Part shown: positions 42,731 through 55,783 of the stretch, piece after piece
How positions within the stretch are numbered: the first letter of the stretch is position 1
Layout: every line of letters starts with the position of its first letter
Assembly: GCA_000611775.1 (NCBI GenBank)
Contig: KK106981.1
Span: 5,974,312-6,038,311 of the forward strand
Direction of reading: 5' to 3'
Source of the DNA: Umbilicaria muhlenbergii
Taxonomy: Eukaryota > Ascomycota > Lecanoromycetes > Umbilicariales > Umbilicariaceae
DNA length: 64,000 bases
Position numbers and translations under genes: made by a program
Notes under the pieces: model-generated
Seen by the model: the letters and a program-made list of their open reading frames with translations, nothing else
What the model was told of the DNA's origin: nothing
Databases searched by the model: none

Positions 42731-43078
42731 AATGGTAGCAACACCGTCAGGGTGTATCCCGCGGTAATAGTGAGTATTTGATTCCGGTTTAACCGTTTCA
42801 AACGTCTCCATTATATCTATATATTCACTAGACTCGCTGGGTGCACCCCACAGGGAACTCATCATACTTATAAACATCAAATCTGAAGTCCTTTCCCCTT
42901 GACAGGCAATTCATCTCAGGCCAATCATTGAGCTGCCCTGTCTCTGCGGTTGGACCGCGGCCAGTCAAGCTGGATAGTCAAGCCGATCTGAAGTCTCCAC
43001 CCCGGGTATCAGACCACATTGCTGACCTTGCATATCAGCTGGAAGCCTTTGTTGCAACAGGTCACCGATACTCCTTAG

Positions 43079-44233
43079 TACGCTGCACCATGGGTTGGGT
43101 TTGGGTTGGGTTTTGACTATTGTGACCCAACCCAGACTGGGTTGGGTTTTTTTTGGGTTGGGTCACACTGGGTTGGGTTTTTTTGGGTTTGGGTTGGGTT
43201 TTTCACTGGGTAACCCAGTTCAAGTTCACGTATATGACTCATCCAAACAGCTTTCAAAGCAGCTTCCAAAACGGCTTCCAAAACAGCCTCAACGACGGCC
43301 TTGAAAAACGGCCTTGAAAAACGGCCTTGAAAAACGGCCTTGAAAAACGGCCTTGAAAAACGGCCTTGAAAAACGGCCTTGAAAAACGGCCTTGAAAAAC
43401 GGCCTTGAAAAACGGCCTTGAAAAACGGCCTTGAAAAACGGCCTTGAAAAACGGCCTTGAAAAACGGCCTTGAAAAACGGCCTTGAAAAACGGCCTTGAA
43501 AAACGGCCTTGAAAAACGGCCTTGAAAAACGGCCTTGAAAAACGGCCTTGAAAAACGGCCTTGAAAAACGGCCTTGAAAAACGGCCTTGAAAAACGGCCT
43601 TGAAAAACGGCCTTGAAAAACGGCCTTGAAAAACGGCCTTGAAAAACGGCCTTGAAAAACGGCCTTGAAAAACGGCCTTGAAAAACGGCCTTGAAAAACG
43701 GCCTTGAAAAACGGCCTTGAAAAACGGCCTTGAAAAACGGCCTTGAAAAACGGCCTTGAAAAACGGCCTTGAAAAACGGCCTTGAAAAACGGCCTTGAAA
43801 AACGGCTTCCAAAACGGCCTCGAAAAACGGCTTCCAAAACGGCTTCGACGACAGCCTCAAAAAACGGCTTTCAAAATGGCTTCCAAAACGGCTTCGATGA
43901 CGGCCTCAAAAAGCGGCTTCCAAAACGGCCTTGAAAAACAGCTTCCAAAGTGACTTCCAAAACGGCTTTCAAAATGGCTTCGACGACGGCCTCAAAAAAT
44001 GGCCTTGAAAATGGCTTAAGAAGGCGCCTTTTGAACTGACTTTCTTGACTACCATAAAGACTACCATAACTATTTGTATGTACTGGGTTAACCCAGAATT
44101 TTCTGGGTTTGGGTTAAATGGGTTGGGTTTTTTCTGGGTTGGGTTTTGATACGTATAACTCACCCCAAAACCCAACCCAAACCCAACCCAAACCCAAACC
44201 CACTGGGTAAAACCCAACCCATGGTGCAGCGTA
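43079..44233. mobile_element. hAT-like inverted-repeat element with minisatellite core
   Basis: Ends TACGCTGCACCATGGGTTGG and its inverse at 44210-44233 (AACCCATGGTGCAGCGTA), flanked by the 8-bp duplication CTCCTTAG (43071-43078 and 44234-44241); 8 bp is the hAT-superfamily length. Inside the termini are TTGGG-type repeats (43091-43205 and 44083-44218), then related CTTCCAAAACGG-type units, then the 13-bp array. No transposase. Inserted in the gag-like region of the retrotransposon. Confidence 0.85.
43297..43806. repeat. 13-bp minisatellite, about 39 copies
   Basis: The unit CCTTGAAAAACGG repeats almost perfectly; flanking degenerate units (CTTCCAAAACGG, CCTCGAAAAACGG) occur on both sides to about 43990. 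Because 13 is not a multiple of 3 and the unit has no stop on the minus strand, all minus frames stay open and give a 13-residue repeat (FQGRFSRPFFKAV). These ORFs are a by-product of the array. Confidence 0.95.
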
Positions 44234-47200
44234 CTCCTTAGCGTTTAGTGATGAGCTCGTTGACATGATAAGCCACATTACCAATTGAAATAAGGACCCG
44301 AATCCTGTATGAGGACAGTCATCATCATCAGAAGGCATACAGGGACCTTGATGAGGAAGGTCTGCAAGCATTGAATCATTATGATACTCATCAAGTTGAG
44401 TTACTGATAAGTTGAAGCTCAGCAAGACTGTGAAGTTCTTCTGTGATCAAACCAGGGAGATACAAGCCAGCTCTGAATTCCAAAGGGGAGCGGCAGAAAT
44501 AAACCACCTTCAAAGAGAACAGTCTACGGTGAAGTTCATAGCTGAGGCCAATCCAGAGCCACCTCTGCAGTTATCAAATTCAGTCATCAGTGCTGCCTAT
44601 CAGCTCCTTGTGTTCCTTGAGACCGGCCATCAGTATGATCTATCAATTGATGATGAGCTCCTAGAAACAGTACACTTCATCATTAAGCTCTACCATGATC
44701 CTTATCCAGTAAGAAGTGAGTCAGCAACCTCTACAAAATCCTCAGGAGCTAGGCGGGGCAGATCAGTGAGCCTTGACACAGTACACTACCCTATGAGCTG
44801 AGTCACAGATAAGTCAGAATTTGGGAAAGCCCTAAAGACCTTCAATGGTCAGACCGTGAATTTACGCTTTCACTCAGACTTTCCATGAGGAACTGCCGCC
44901 AGTCATTGATCTTCAATAGCAACATTCATCTCAGAGGCAACAGCACTACTGCAAGCAGCAAAATCATTCATGACTTTGACATCAGATCTGATCTTTAGCA
45001 TGAAGTCAACAACACCTGCTCAAGTTCCTGGAGCTTTCCCTCTGAACACTGTAAAACCCTCCACTAAGGCGTCACAGCAGTGAGCAAACCCTGCAAAATC
45101 CTTTATCAGTGCTGAACAATCACGGTTAAAACCTGCTGCAATCAATTCAAAGAGGTCAAAGAAGCCTTCCTCATCTTCAGCTGTTGATAAGACATCATTA
45201 AGGAACATAACAGAAGAATCAGAGTCAGCTGATGAGTTCATTCAAGGCAAATGATATCCTTCAATCATTTCTGAGTTGCTCAGCATTAAGCCTTCTCAGC
45301 TCATCATCCCCATGAAGGAAGACTCAAAACTAGACTTCAGTTCAACAACAGAAAACATCAACATGTCAAGCTCATCATCCTCAGCTCAGGAAGCTGACAG
45401 ATTCAACACTGATGAAGCTCAAAGACTCTCATCAGCTGCTCTGAGGCAGATACAAGCTATGATGACTGAAATGATTTAAAACATGCTTAGACATCAGAGC
45501 CCTCCTGAATCACTCAGCTCACCTGAACAACAGGGCCTTCTGAGATTTGATGAAAATAACATGATTCAATCATGAGCAACCTCATGAAAGCCTCATGATG
45601 TAGAAATATTCTGACTTAACATCTCAGACAGCTACAGCATCAGAGATGTTGTTGATGAGGGGAAGAAGCAGTACTACTGCAATGTTCACTTCTTCATAGC
45701 CAGAGTTAGAGTTGCAGTGTTGATCAGAGATGTCTCAGTCTTGAGACAGAATCTCAACCTGTGCCTCAAGAGAAAAGCTCAAGACTGATGAATCAATCAG
45801 CTTTCTCATGTCACCTGAGTCAGTATAATGACTGACAACAACAGAGTGAAGGAATGAGTTAAAGTCTTGAAGAAACAATTTCAGGAGGCTCTGAGTGTAA
45901 CTTTAAGCAAACTTCAGGCCATGAAATACACAGTTCAGGATGCACAGTCTCATCAGGAACCTTCTGAGTATGTAATCATCATTATCACTGCTGTCAAGGG
46001 ATGCGGTCAAGATGATACAGAGTTCACTCAGGTACTTCATGCTTTTCATGACATTAACAGTGACTTATGACGTTTTGAAATTGATGAGTCAGAGGAAAGA
46101 ACATCAATTCAGGAATTCATCAACTTCCTCAACAAGAAGAAAGTGAACTGGTTTGATCATTATGCTCAGAAGAAAAGACAGGATCAGGAGCACAGTGATA
46201 AACTCAACATGTGAGGTAACTGAAATCCAGGTCAGTATCAGAGCTCTCATATGTATCAGCACACTGCACCTCATCAGGTGTTAAAACAGTTCACTCAGCT
46301 GTATGATTTCAACAATCAACAACACAGGTATGATCAGGGGTTTAATCAGGACATGAGTTATACACAGAGGTATAATCTTGAAGCTGAAAGAGAATTAATT
46401 GAAGGAAACTATCTGCAGAATACAAGAAACAATGCTTACAGAAATCAGCTGCAGCAGCTTTAAGCTCTCTTGTTAATGCTGAATGTCAATGCTCCTGTTG
46501 TACCCTCAGTTCTCAACATCTCAAATTCAACCTACACTGTATCAAACAATCATCAGCACAACAGTCCCACCGTGGCAGGACCTCTCAATCATTACACATT
46601 CAGCTTCTACATGCAACAATATCAACAGCCGTACAATAGGCCAAACTATAACAGGTGTTCATTTGAAGGTGAACCTCTCTCAGAGAGTCAGCAGATTGCA
46701 TATAACAGAGACATTTATGAAGAAGTCATGTATGCTGAGAATCATAATAAGGCCTACAATGAGGTTGAAAATGACTATGACCCTCATGAGGTCTCATCAG
46801 AAGCTTACAACATGATCTCATCAGATCAGTATACATCACAAGAACAAGGCATCAATCTTTTCTTATAATCAGACATCTATCAAGGAGCTTATGACAATAA
46901 GTCATTCATTTTTTACAATGATGAAGAGTATTCTGAGGATCATGAGGAAGTGAATGCACAATTTGTCACTGAAAACAAGATGAAATCATGCTGTGAACAA
47001 TGTCAGCATCACATAAATCATGTTGCAGTGAGCTCAATGCTGAATAATCAAGTAGGTAGGATCCCTACTGAAGACATAGTGAAGTCAGATGCTGCTCAAG
47101 ATCATCAACCTGAGTATGAGTTTCATGATTGACACTACGCCACCGCTGAAGTACAGTTTGATCACAGTGAAGATGCACACAAAGTCTGTTTTGATACAGG

Positions 47201-50200
47201 CTGCTCAGTGACTCTAGTCAATAAGAAGTTCCTCAAGCAGGTGACACCTACAGCCTGCATTCAGTAATTCAGGTCAGTCAACATTAACAGTATCACTGAA
47301 TCTGAGACTATGAATGAGTTTGTCACTTTAAACCTCTGGATCATCAGTCTCCTAGGGGAAAAGGAAACAACTGCTCACATCAGAAGAGAGGCTCAGATAA
47401 TCAGCAATTTAAAAGCAAAGCTTTTGATAAGCACTGATATCCTGAGCTCTGAAAAGATTGACCTCCTCTTCACCAGCAGCAAAATGATAATAAATAGCTG
47501 TAAAGCCCTGATTATACTGATAAACACTACTACTAGAGCTGCTCAACCAGTCTGATGAAATGTTCAGACAAAGTGAAAAGTGATCATTGAGTCACATACA
47601 CTTGCAAAGGTCTCAATCCACCTCTGTGAAGTCACAGAACTATCAGATCAGACCCTGATGTTTCAGCCTGAATATCATAACACCATTCAACAGCTTGCGG
47701 AAGGAGACAGGGCAATATATGCACACATGATGAATAATGACATGACATTTGTGCAGATATGAAATGACAGTGATGAGTCAATTTCATTAGAGCGCCACGC
47801 ACACCTAGGGTATATTTCAGAATGCATGAAAGAGGACTGTTACTTGATTGAATCAGAGGCACATGAACTCATCAGCAAAGTTTTTATCAAAATTCACCAG
47901 GGATCCTGAATTCACAAAGCCTTGACTGTGACATCCTTACTATTCAGAATCACTGAAGCTGCTTACACAGGAAATCTCAGAAGTTCTGAGATGTCAGAGT
48001 CTTCAAGCATAAGGAAAACTGTTGCAGCCTCAGTCATGTCACTTATATTAACATCACTTGAGATCATCCTGCTGAACGGCATAACTGCGTACAGCAATAA
48101 AGAAGTATCAGATCTTTACTCAGAGATCATCAATCACTACCCTGATTTATGAGCTGATAAAGGGCGTGTTGCCAAAATTCTGAAATCTGACTGAATGACA
48201 ATTCCTCTAGTCAACAGCTGAGACCCTACTAAGGTCACTGCAAAGGTATACTCAATGACAGGGAAAGATCATGATGAGATAAACAAAGTGTTTGACAAGC
48301 TTCATCAGCAGGGCTGAATGAAGTTTTTCAATGAATCTACCCCTTTCACCTACCCCGTTTTTGTGATATGAAGAATCATTACTAAGGAAGATGATTCAAC
48401 CACGCATAAAGCACAGGTTGTGATCAATATACAAGAGCTAAACAAGATAACAATGTCAGACAGCTATCTCTTACCACGGCAGTCAGATATCATTGCAGCA
48501 GTAAAAAGTTATCTGTTCATATTCATTATGAATGAAGTTGCTTTCTTCTATCAGTGGCTGATAGCTCACAAAGATCATCACAAGCTTACAGTCACAACTC
48601 ATCAAGGCCTAAAAAATTTCAAGGTGGCTGTTATGAGATTTAAAAACTCATCACTTTATGTTCAACATCAAATTGATCAAATTCTGTGGTCGCACCACGG
48701 CTACGCGTGAGCGTACATTGATGATATTGTCATTTTCTCAAAAATGTTGAAGGAGCACTTACAGCACCTCAACATCATTTTCAAATTGCTTATGAGCCTT
48801 GATATAATCCTGACATTAATCAAGACGTTCCTTGGCTTTCCCTCTATCACTCTCCTCAGACAGAAAGTGAACTCATTTAAAATGATCACAGCTGCAGAAA
48901 AGATTTAAGCAATTAATCAACTTGTCTTCCCTATAACCCTTCAGGATCTGAAGCACTACCTTGATTTAATCAAGTGAATGCAGGACTACATACCTTACTA
49001 CACTCAGATAACAGAGCCACTACAAGCATGTAAGACTGAAATGCTGAAAGATCTCATGAAGTCAGAGATGAAGTGAAAGTGCGCAACATGTTCAACAAAG
49101 CTGATTGAATCAACAGAGAAGGAAAGGGCGGCATTTAACTGCCTGCAGGCAATCCTTAACAAGAGTGATTTTCTTCATCATTTTGACTGCAAGCAGTGAT
49201 TATACATCAACCTGAATTCATCTAAGAGGGGTGTGAGTGTGATTGTTTATCATGTCAAAGGTGACCTGAATTCATCAAGGGTGACTGACATTTAAAAGAC
49301 AGATATTCAACCTGTGATGTTCTTAAGCAAGCTACTATCAACAGCTGAAAGTCACTACTGATCAACAGAACTAGAAATGACAGGCCTTGTGTGAGCAATC
49401 AAGAAGCTTCATCATCTTGTAGATTTCACAACAAAATCAGTAATAATTTATACTGATCACTTCATGGTGACATTTATAGCAAGGCAGATGAGCCTTTCAA
49501 GTTCAAACACTGACAAATTGAACAATCACCTCATATGAGCAAGTCAATATCTCACTCAATTTGACATCAACATTTGATATAAGTCAGGAAAACATCACCT
49601 CATCCTGAACATGTTATCAAGACTATCAGTACTACAGATCATGATTGATCAAAAGTCAAACATTCTTGATGATCTGACTGAGGTTGAAGCAATGCTGATG
49701 AAGGTGATTGAGATTCTCTTCATGCTGAAGAGACAGAGAGATCAAGGAGTGTTCAATGTCACCTTAATTGAAATGACTGATGACCTTAAGGACTGTTTAA
49801 AGCAGGCATACATGAAAGATGATCACTGATCAAGGATTTGAGAGGAACTACTCAAAAATGAACAAGGTTCTATCACAGCTTTTTCAGATTTCTCCCTATG
49901 AAATGACTTAATCTATCTCATTGATCATGATGAACAGGAACGGCTTGTGGTTTCAAGAGTGTTGAAGAAGGATGTATTTGAAATAAGTCATGACTCTTCA
50001 AATCATCAAGGGTTTCACTGCGCTTTTGACAGGCTTATGACTTTCATGTACTTTGATCAAAATGTGGTGAAGCAGTTTCAGAAATACATTGAGCACTGCT
50101 CAGCCTGTCAGCTAAATCAAACAAAGAGGCATAAGTCATATGATGAACTCAATCTCATACATTCTGCACCCGTCCCATTTGATACAATAGCTATGAACTT

Positions 50201-51987
50201 CATCATCAGACTATCAGAGGCAACTTATCACAGTTAAATCATGAACGCTCTCTTGAACATGATGAACAAGTATTCAAAGAGAATCCTCATAATCTCAGGG
50301 AAGAATACATACACTGTCAAGAACTGAGCAATTGTGCTCCTGAGCACTCTACAGGCAGCTGACTGAGGTATGTCACATCAGATATTATCAGACCAGGACT
50401 CAAAATTCCTTTCAGATTTATGATCAGGCTTGTTCACACACCTAGGGGTTAAGTTACTACTATTCACAGCATGACATCCACAGATGGATGAAGTGTCAGA
50501 ACACACAAATCAAACAGTGAAAATTACTCTACAATATCATGTGACTGAGAACCTGAATGCATCATGATCAGAATGCATAATCCTGCTTCAGGTCACATTG
50601 AATAATTTTATGAATGCCTCTACAGGAAAATCACCTACAGAACTAATGTATGATTTCAAGGTAAACAAGTCATTATCACTAGTCAGTAGGATTGACTTGC
50701 ATTCACAAGTTGTTAATTTAGCAGAATTCAAAGACCTTCATTGAAGGCAGGCTCAAGACTCACAGGTGTTCATGAAAGCATGAGCAAGATGACAGTATAA
50801 TGATAAGCACAAGAAGCTCAACCTGAAGAAAGATGACCTGATATATTTATATTTGCATCACGGCTACAACTTGCCAGGATTGCAAAATCCCAAGTTATTG
50901 AACCAGTGAACAGGCCCTTTTAAGGTGACTAAGAAAGTTGAGTCACTGATGTACAAGCTGAAATTGCTTCACACAATGCGTATACACTCAGTCATCTCTA
51001 TCACTCATCTCAAACCCTGCTCAGACTCAGTGAAGGACTCATACAACTGACCTTAATTTACAAACCCCTCATCAGTTATGAAGGAACCAGGGGAATGACA
51101 ATCATACAAAGTAGAGAAGGTCTTAAGAAGCTGACAACACTGATACAAAAGAGGAAAGATCATGACTGAGTATCTCATTCAGTGAAAAGAGTACAGTTCA
51201 CAACATGATGAGTGATACAGCAAAGACCTACTAGACAGCTGCCTAAAAACAATCCTAAATTTTGAAAAACATCAGGGGAACACAGGTGCTGTAAGTAGCC
51301 TCAAGTCTCATCTGACAAAGTTAACAGTCAATGAGACTCAGAGGTTGAATGAAGGAGATGAATCAAGAGATAAACCTTCAGAAAGTGCTGCTGATGAGTG
51401 AGAACACATACCACCTCTGAACTCATCATCATCAAGTACGTCACCGTGAGTCACAACGCGTCAAGGTACAGCTGCCAGGATTTCATGATCATCACATGAC
51501 AGCAGCAGTCAGGTGATGAGAGGTATGAATGAAGCGCTGCAAACTCATAACAATAAGCAGCAGAGGGCTGAAGATGTGAAGAAGTCAGCAGGATCATGTG
51601 ACAGAACTAAATGAATTTCTATTGATGACAATGAAGCACAACTGCAGGTGACAACCTCATTAAGCTCACTCACACTGAACAAAGCATGATTCAATCAGAG
51701 CTGATGAGGTAAGAAGACCTGAGGACAGCTTAAAAATCATTGTCAGAGATCTTAAAAGTTTTCTTGAGGTTTAAGCTTCAAGAAGGGAAACAATGAGAAA
51801 TAATTACATCAACAAACAATGAACTCAGAGTTCATCTGCACAATCTTGAACTATGTCTTCATGATTAAGTCACAACATGATTACTGCAGTGTCCTGAGTG
51901 GTCATGCCACATGCTGAAGAGGGTGATTCACTCTACAGAAGTTTCAACACTTCATGAGAGCATGAAGCATTGCTGATGCAGAGGATT

Positions 51988-52173
51988 TGTCACAGTCTTA
52001 TCATGATATTATCATTAATATTAGCATGACACTAGCTAGTGAGTATAGATAGCTGACTTCAGCTCATTAGTATTAGCATGACACTAACTAGTGAGTATAA
52101 ATAGCTGGCTTCAGCCTTTTTAAAACAAGCAGACTTTTCACACATGAATGATCATGCTCATTGACCCTCAACA
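51988..52173 (+). repeat. right LTR, 186 bp
   Basis: Same length and layout as the left LTR, no indels; about 20 differences, all T or A where the left LTR has C or G. Confidence 0.93.
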
Positions 52174-53453
52174 ACCTCAAATGTCTCAATTGCTGTGAGA
52201 ATCACATTTCCCTTCATGATTGAAGCTTGAATGACTGTGAATTAATGAGTTGTTGATCAACAGGAGTTCTATAAGTTCATAAAATGTAAATCATGAATAT
52301 CAATTTGTAGAAAGAAGGATGAAGAGAATGTGACTTTTAAATCAAAGTTAATGAAAAGAAGAAGATCAGAGAAGTCACTGTAATCATCTTTCAACATTAT
52401 ACATACCTGAAAAGCATTCATTATAGATTCAGAATCATTAATTCAGCAGTCCTCATTCTCAGCAATTCATTCATCAGTGCTCTCATTGCAGATGACTGAA
52501 ATGTACACTTTAAGCAAATTTAAATTAATGAGAAAATGCATCATGAGAACAAAATCCCCTATCTGACATCCTGATGAGTGAGAGAAAGGGGTTGAAATAT
52601 TCATTTTAAAAATGAAGCTCACTCCTTTCAATGAATTTCAGCCTTGCTTGTGAAAATGAGAAAAGCTGAAGCTCATACTGCAATAAAGACTGATGATGTT
52701 GACTGTTTTCTTCATTGTTGAGTGATTTCAAAGGCTACAAAGCAGGTGTTTTCTCATTACTGAAACTTCATCATCATGAATGAAACTTTCATGAAGGCAC
52801 ATCACAAATTGATGCTCCTAACTGTTATCACTGTTGATGAAAATGATGAGATGCTATCAATTGCATGATGCTTTGTATGAGTTGAAAATACCTTAAACTG
52901 AAACTGATTTCTTCATGAAATTCATTAACTGCAAGAACTGTTCTTCTAGCCTAATGAAATACAAAGGAATACTATAGCTGATGCAGTTTATGAGTGGGCC
53001 AATTTTTGGCTGTTAGACCGCACAGGCGTGTAATTTTTGGTGAGGGAGTACTTTCATGATATACAGTCAAAAAGGGGTACTCCCCGGAAAGAAAAAAAAA
53101 AAGAGGGTACTCAGAGGATATTTGCCGCTTATGTTTTAATGGGGGTGTCAATGTATGAAACAGGGGTGTAATAGATATGCTAGATAAATAGATAGATAAA
53201 AGGTATCTAAGCATATGATAGATGTTGTGCTCCACGTACATGAGTAAGTGATGCAAACTCTGCATGCTATATGAGGTCCTCGTCACCCCTAGCGGCAGCC
53301 TTACTAGGCTGCCTCAGCTGGAGTACTTGAGTCTAGGCGCACTATTCAACACTCTCTCTGTGACTATACTCAAGTTACTCAACCTGCATCATCATACAAG
53401 CCCTAGTTGTTTGTTAGCGCAACAGTTAGCATCTTACTCTGTTTTTCTCTCCT

Positions 53454-53700
53454 GGTTCAGCCCTCTGCTGGCTCAGCCCTGGCCTCTCCACCTGGTTGGC
53501 CCTCCGTTGGTTCAGCCCTCTGCTGGCTCAGCCCTGGCCTCTCCACCTGGTTGGCCCTCTGCTGGTTCAGCCCTCTGCTGACTCAGCCTTAACCTCTCCA
53601 CCTGGTTGGCCCTCCGCTGGTTCAGCCCTTCACTGGCTCAACTCTGACCTCTTCACCTGGTTGGCCCTCCGCTGGTTCAGCCCTCTGCTGACTCAGCCCT
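53454..53700. repeat. 55-bp tandem repeat, about 4.5 copies
   Basis: GGTTCAGCCCTCTGCTGGCT recurs at 53454, 53509, 53564, 53619 and 53674. Inside the non-coding LTR element. Confidence 0.9.
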
Positions 53701-53714
53701 GATGCCGGCCTGCA

Positions 53715-53865
53715 ACTCTCTCCTGAACTCTCTCTCATCAGCACTGGCTCACAACTCTCTCTCATCAGCGCTGACTCATAACTCTCTCCTGTCAGCGCTG
53801 ACTCACAACTCTCTCTCATCAGTGCTGGCTTTCAAATCTCTCCTGTCAGCGCTGACTTTCAATCA
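53715..53865. repeat. 27-bp tandem repeat, about 5 copies
   Basis: Units of the type CACAACTCTCTCTCATCAGC followed by GCTGACT, immediately downstream of the 55-bp array. Confidence 0.85.
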
Positions 53866-54369
53866 TGCTATTCTTCCTTTCTCATCACACTTAATCTTAA
53901 AAACTCACTTGCACTCAACGGGTCCTTGACCCTGTGGCAATGGTTCAATGATTCATACAGTGTATGACCTCTGATTCAGCAATTCTTCCTCAATGGCTTC
54001 CCTTCATTGCCTTTCATAGACTGAGTCTTGTACCGCTTCTTCATATGAACATGATTCAATAGCCCTCAACTGATTATCCTCTTTCTGGTCTCTCCCGTCT
54101 TGACCCTTGATGGCATCCTTTTCAGTTGCTCACTGTTGTACTCCCTCATCCTTTGTACCCGGTGCTTTGATTTTCAACTGGTATCATAGCTAACACTCAA
54201 CCCGTGCTGATCAGTTACTCTTATCATGACTTTCATCTTCAATGACCTCTCACCACTACCTTCTGAACGTCAGGTCATTCACAGCCGCTTCATATGAACA
54301 TGATTCCTCAATCCGTGCTGATCAGTTACTCTTATCATGGCTCTCACTCTCAGCCTCATGAGTGTTCTC

Positions 54370-54765
54370 ATTCCTGATAATACACTGATCTCTCCTGCTC
54401 TGACTCTTGATGGTTGATCTTCCCTTGCTTTGACTCTTGACAGTATGCTGATCTCTCCTGCCCTGACTCTTGATGATTGATCTTCCCTTGCCCTGATTCT
54501 TAGCAGTACGCTGATCTCTCCTGTTCTGACTCTTGATGATTGATCTTCCCTTGCCCTGACCCTTGACAGTTCACTGATCTCTCCTGCTCTGACTCTTGAC
54601 AGTTGATCTTCCCTTGCCTTGACTCTTGACAGTATGCTGATCTCTCCTGCTCTGACCCTTGACAGTTGATCTTCTCTTGCTTTGACTCTTGACAGTTCAC
54701 TGATCTCTCCTGTCCTGACCCTTGACAGTTGATCTTCCCTTGCCCTGACCCTTGGCAGTTGGTTG
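54370..54765 (-). repeat. 66-bp tandem repeat, about 6 copies, open on the minus strand
   Basis: Plus-strand units contain TGATCTCTCCTGCTCTGACT then CTTGACAGTTGATCTTCCCT. On the minus strand they read as a 22-residue repeat (SRVRAREDQLSRVRAGEIS plus three). The enclosing frame is 181 codons (54279-54824). Most likely a repeat artefact, not a gene, although the phase is kept throughout. Confidence 0.85.
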
Positions 54766-55783
54766 TTGTGATTCATATGAGAATATGGTGTAGTGTCATC
54801 ATTGTGATCAGTGTTTGTCCTCACTGAATAACCTCATTTTCAGAGGGCGTCAGGGTTTACCCTATCAGTGATCTTCATACAGGATGATAGTGAAAGTGAT
54901 TTGCCTGTTAATAAGTTTAATCCTTTGATAGACTCGTCAATAGTATATGCTGAAACAATGTGAGTGAAATTGATTTGAACGCTTCACACTTTCACTTGCT
55001 TACTAGTATCAGTGTACCCAACTAGTATTCCCTTTCATGTACAGTTTAAGTCTGACTTTATCCCTTTTTCTTTTGATATGTGTATGTATGAAACACTGCT
55101 GAAGATTCATATGTGACTAAGGTTTGAAATGAGTCCAGTTCAGCCTTCTTTCAGAGTCACTTGTCATGCATTGATGGGTAGGCGGTTTCATACGTAGTTC
55201 ATGATATTCATGGCTTCAGCTCAGAAATGATTAAGCAGTTTGTTGTTCAGTAACATGAAGTCCTTCATCATATGAATGATTCATCAGCATCATTCAGCTA
55301 CTGAATTATGCTCCAGAGTGTATGAGGCAGAAAACTCAAGAGTAGCCCCGTGATCAGCAATATAAATGATCATTGCTTGACTTACAAATTCTCAGCTGCT
55401 TCAGCGGCGTCTCAGTTGAAACTGATGATTGCTGCCGCCGTGGTCCTGATCATATGAACATCAGTGACTATATCTCAATACCCCTTCTTCTTAAGATTCA
55501 GTGTTGTCATGTTAAATCATCTTGATCAGTTTTCTACTCCTTTCAACTTCTCTTCTCGTCGCGCTGAGTCTTGGTGATCATTGTTGGCCATGGTGGTTTA
55601 GGGGTATAAGGGGTGGGCAGTCAGGCGCAATTTCTGTATGACAGTGGTGATTCTTTCATGACTTCATTATTGCTTAGCAGTAGTGCTCACCGGGCTCATA
55701 ACCTAATAGATATGCTAGATAGATAGATAGATAAAAGGTATCTAAGCATATGATAAATGTTGTGCTTCATGTACATGAGTAAG

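Larger units (their letters stand above)
42545..52173 (+). mobile_element. Ty3/gypsy-type LTR retrotransposon fossil
   Basis: Bounded by two 186-bp LTRs (TGTCAC...CAACA) and a 5-bp target duplication ACCTC (42540-42544 and 52174-52178). Parts seen on the plus strand in order: gag-like region (about 42.9-46.9 kb, interrupted by the element at 43079), aspartic protease motif (about 47.2 kb), reverse transcriptase with the family's catalytic Asp-Asp block (about 48.7 kb), RNase H region (about 49.2-49.6 kb), integrase zinc-binding region (about 50.0-50.2 kb) and core, and a chromodomain-like tail (about 51.1-51.3 kb). The element is broken, with dozens of breaks spread along its length. LTR divergence is about 11 percent, all transitions, so clock dating would be misleading. 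Confidence 0.93.
42190..53127. mobile_element. Mutator-like inverted-repeat element, copy 1, carrying an LTR retrotransposon
   Basis: Ends CAGCAAATATCCCCTGAGTA (left) and GGATATTTGCCG (right) are the family termini, flanked by the 10-bp duplication CTTATGTTTT (42180-42189 and 53128-53137). Subtracting the 9.6-kb retrotransposon and its duplicated target leaves about 1.3 kb, close to the 1284 bp of copy 2 at 55784. No transposase is recognised, so the family is non-autonomous here. Confidence 0.85.

Noticed and set aside
43117-43860. 247-codon minus-strand repeat protein
   Set aside because: Created by the stop-free 13-bp minisatellite inside a mobile element; the same peptide repeat appears in every frame.
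44300-52000. Use of an alternative genetic code in the 44-52 kb region
   Set aside because: Ordinary tryptophan codons are present, flanking nuclear genes use the standard code, and the LTRs show transition-type decay, so this is a decayed fossil.
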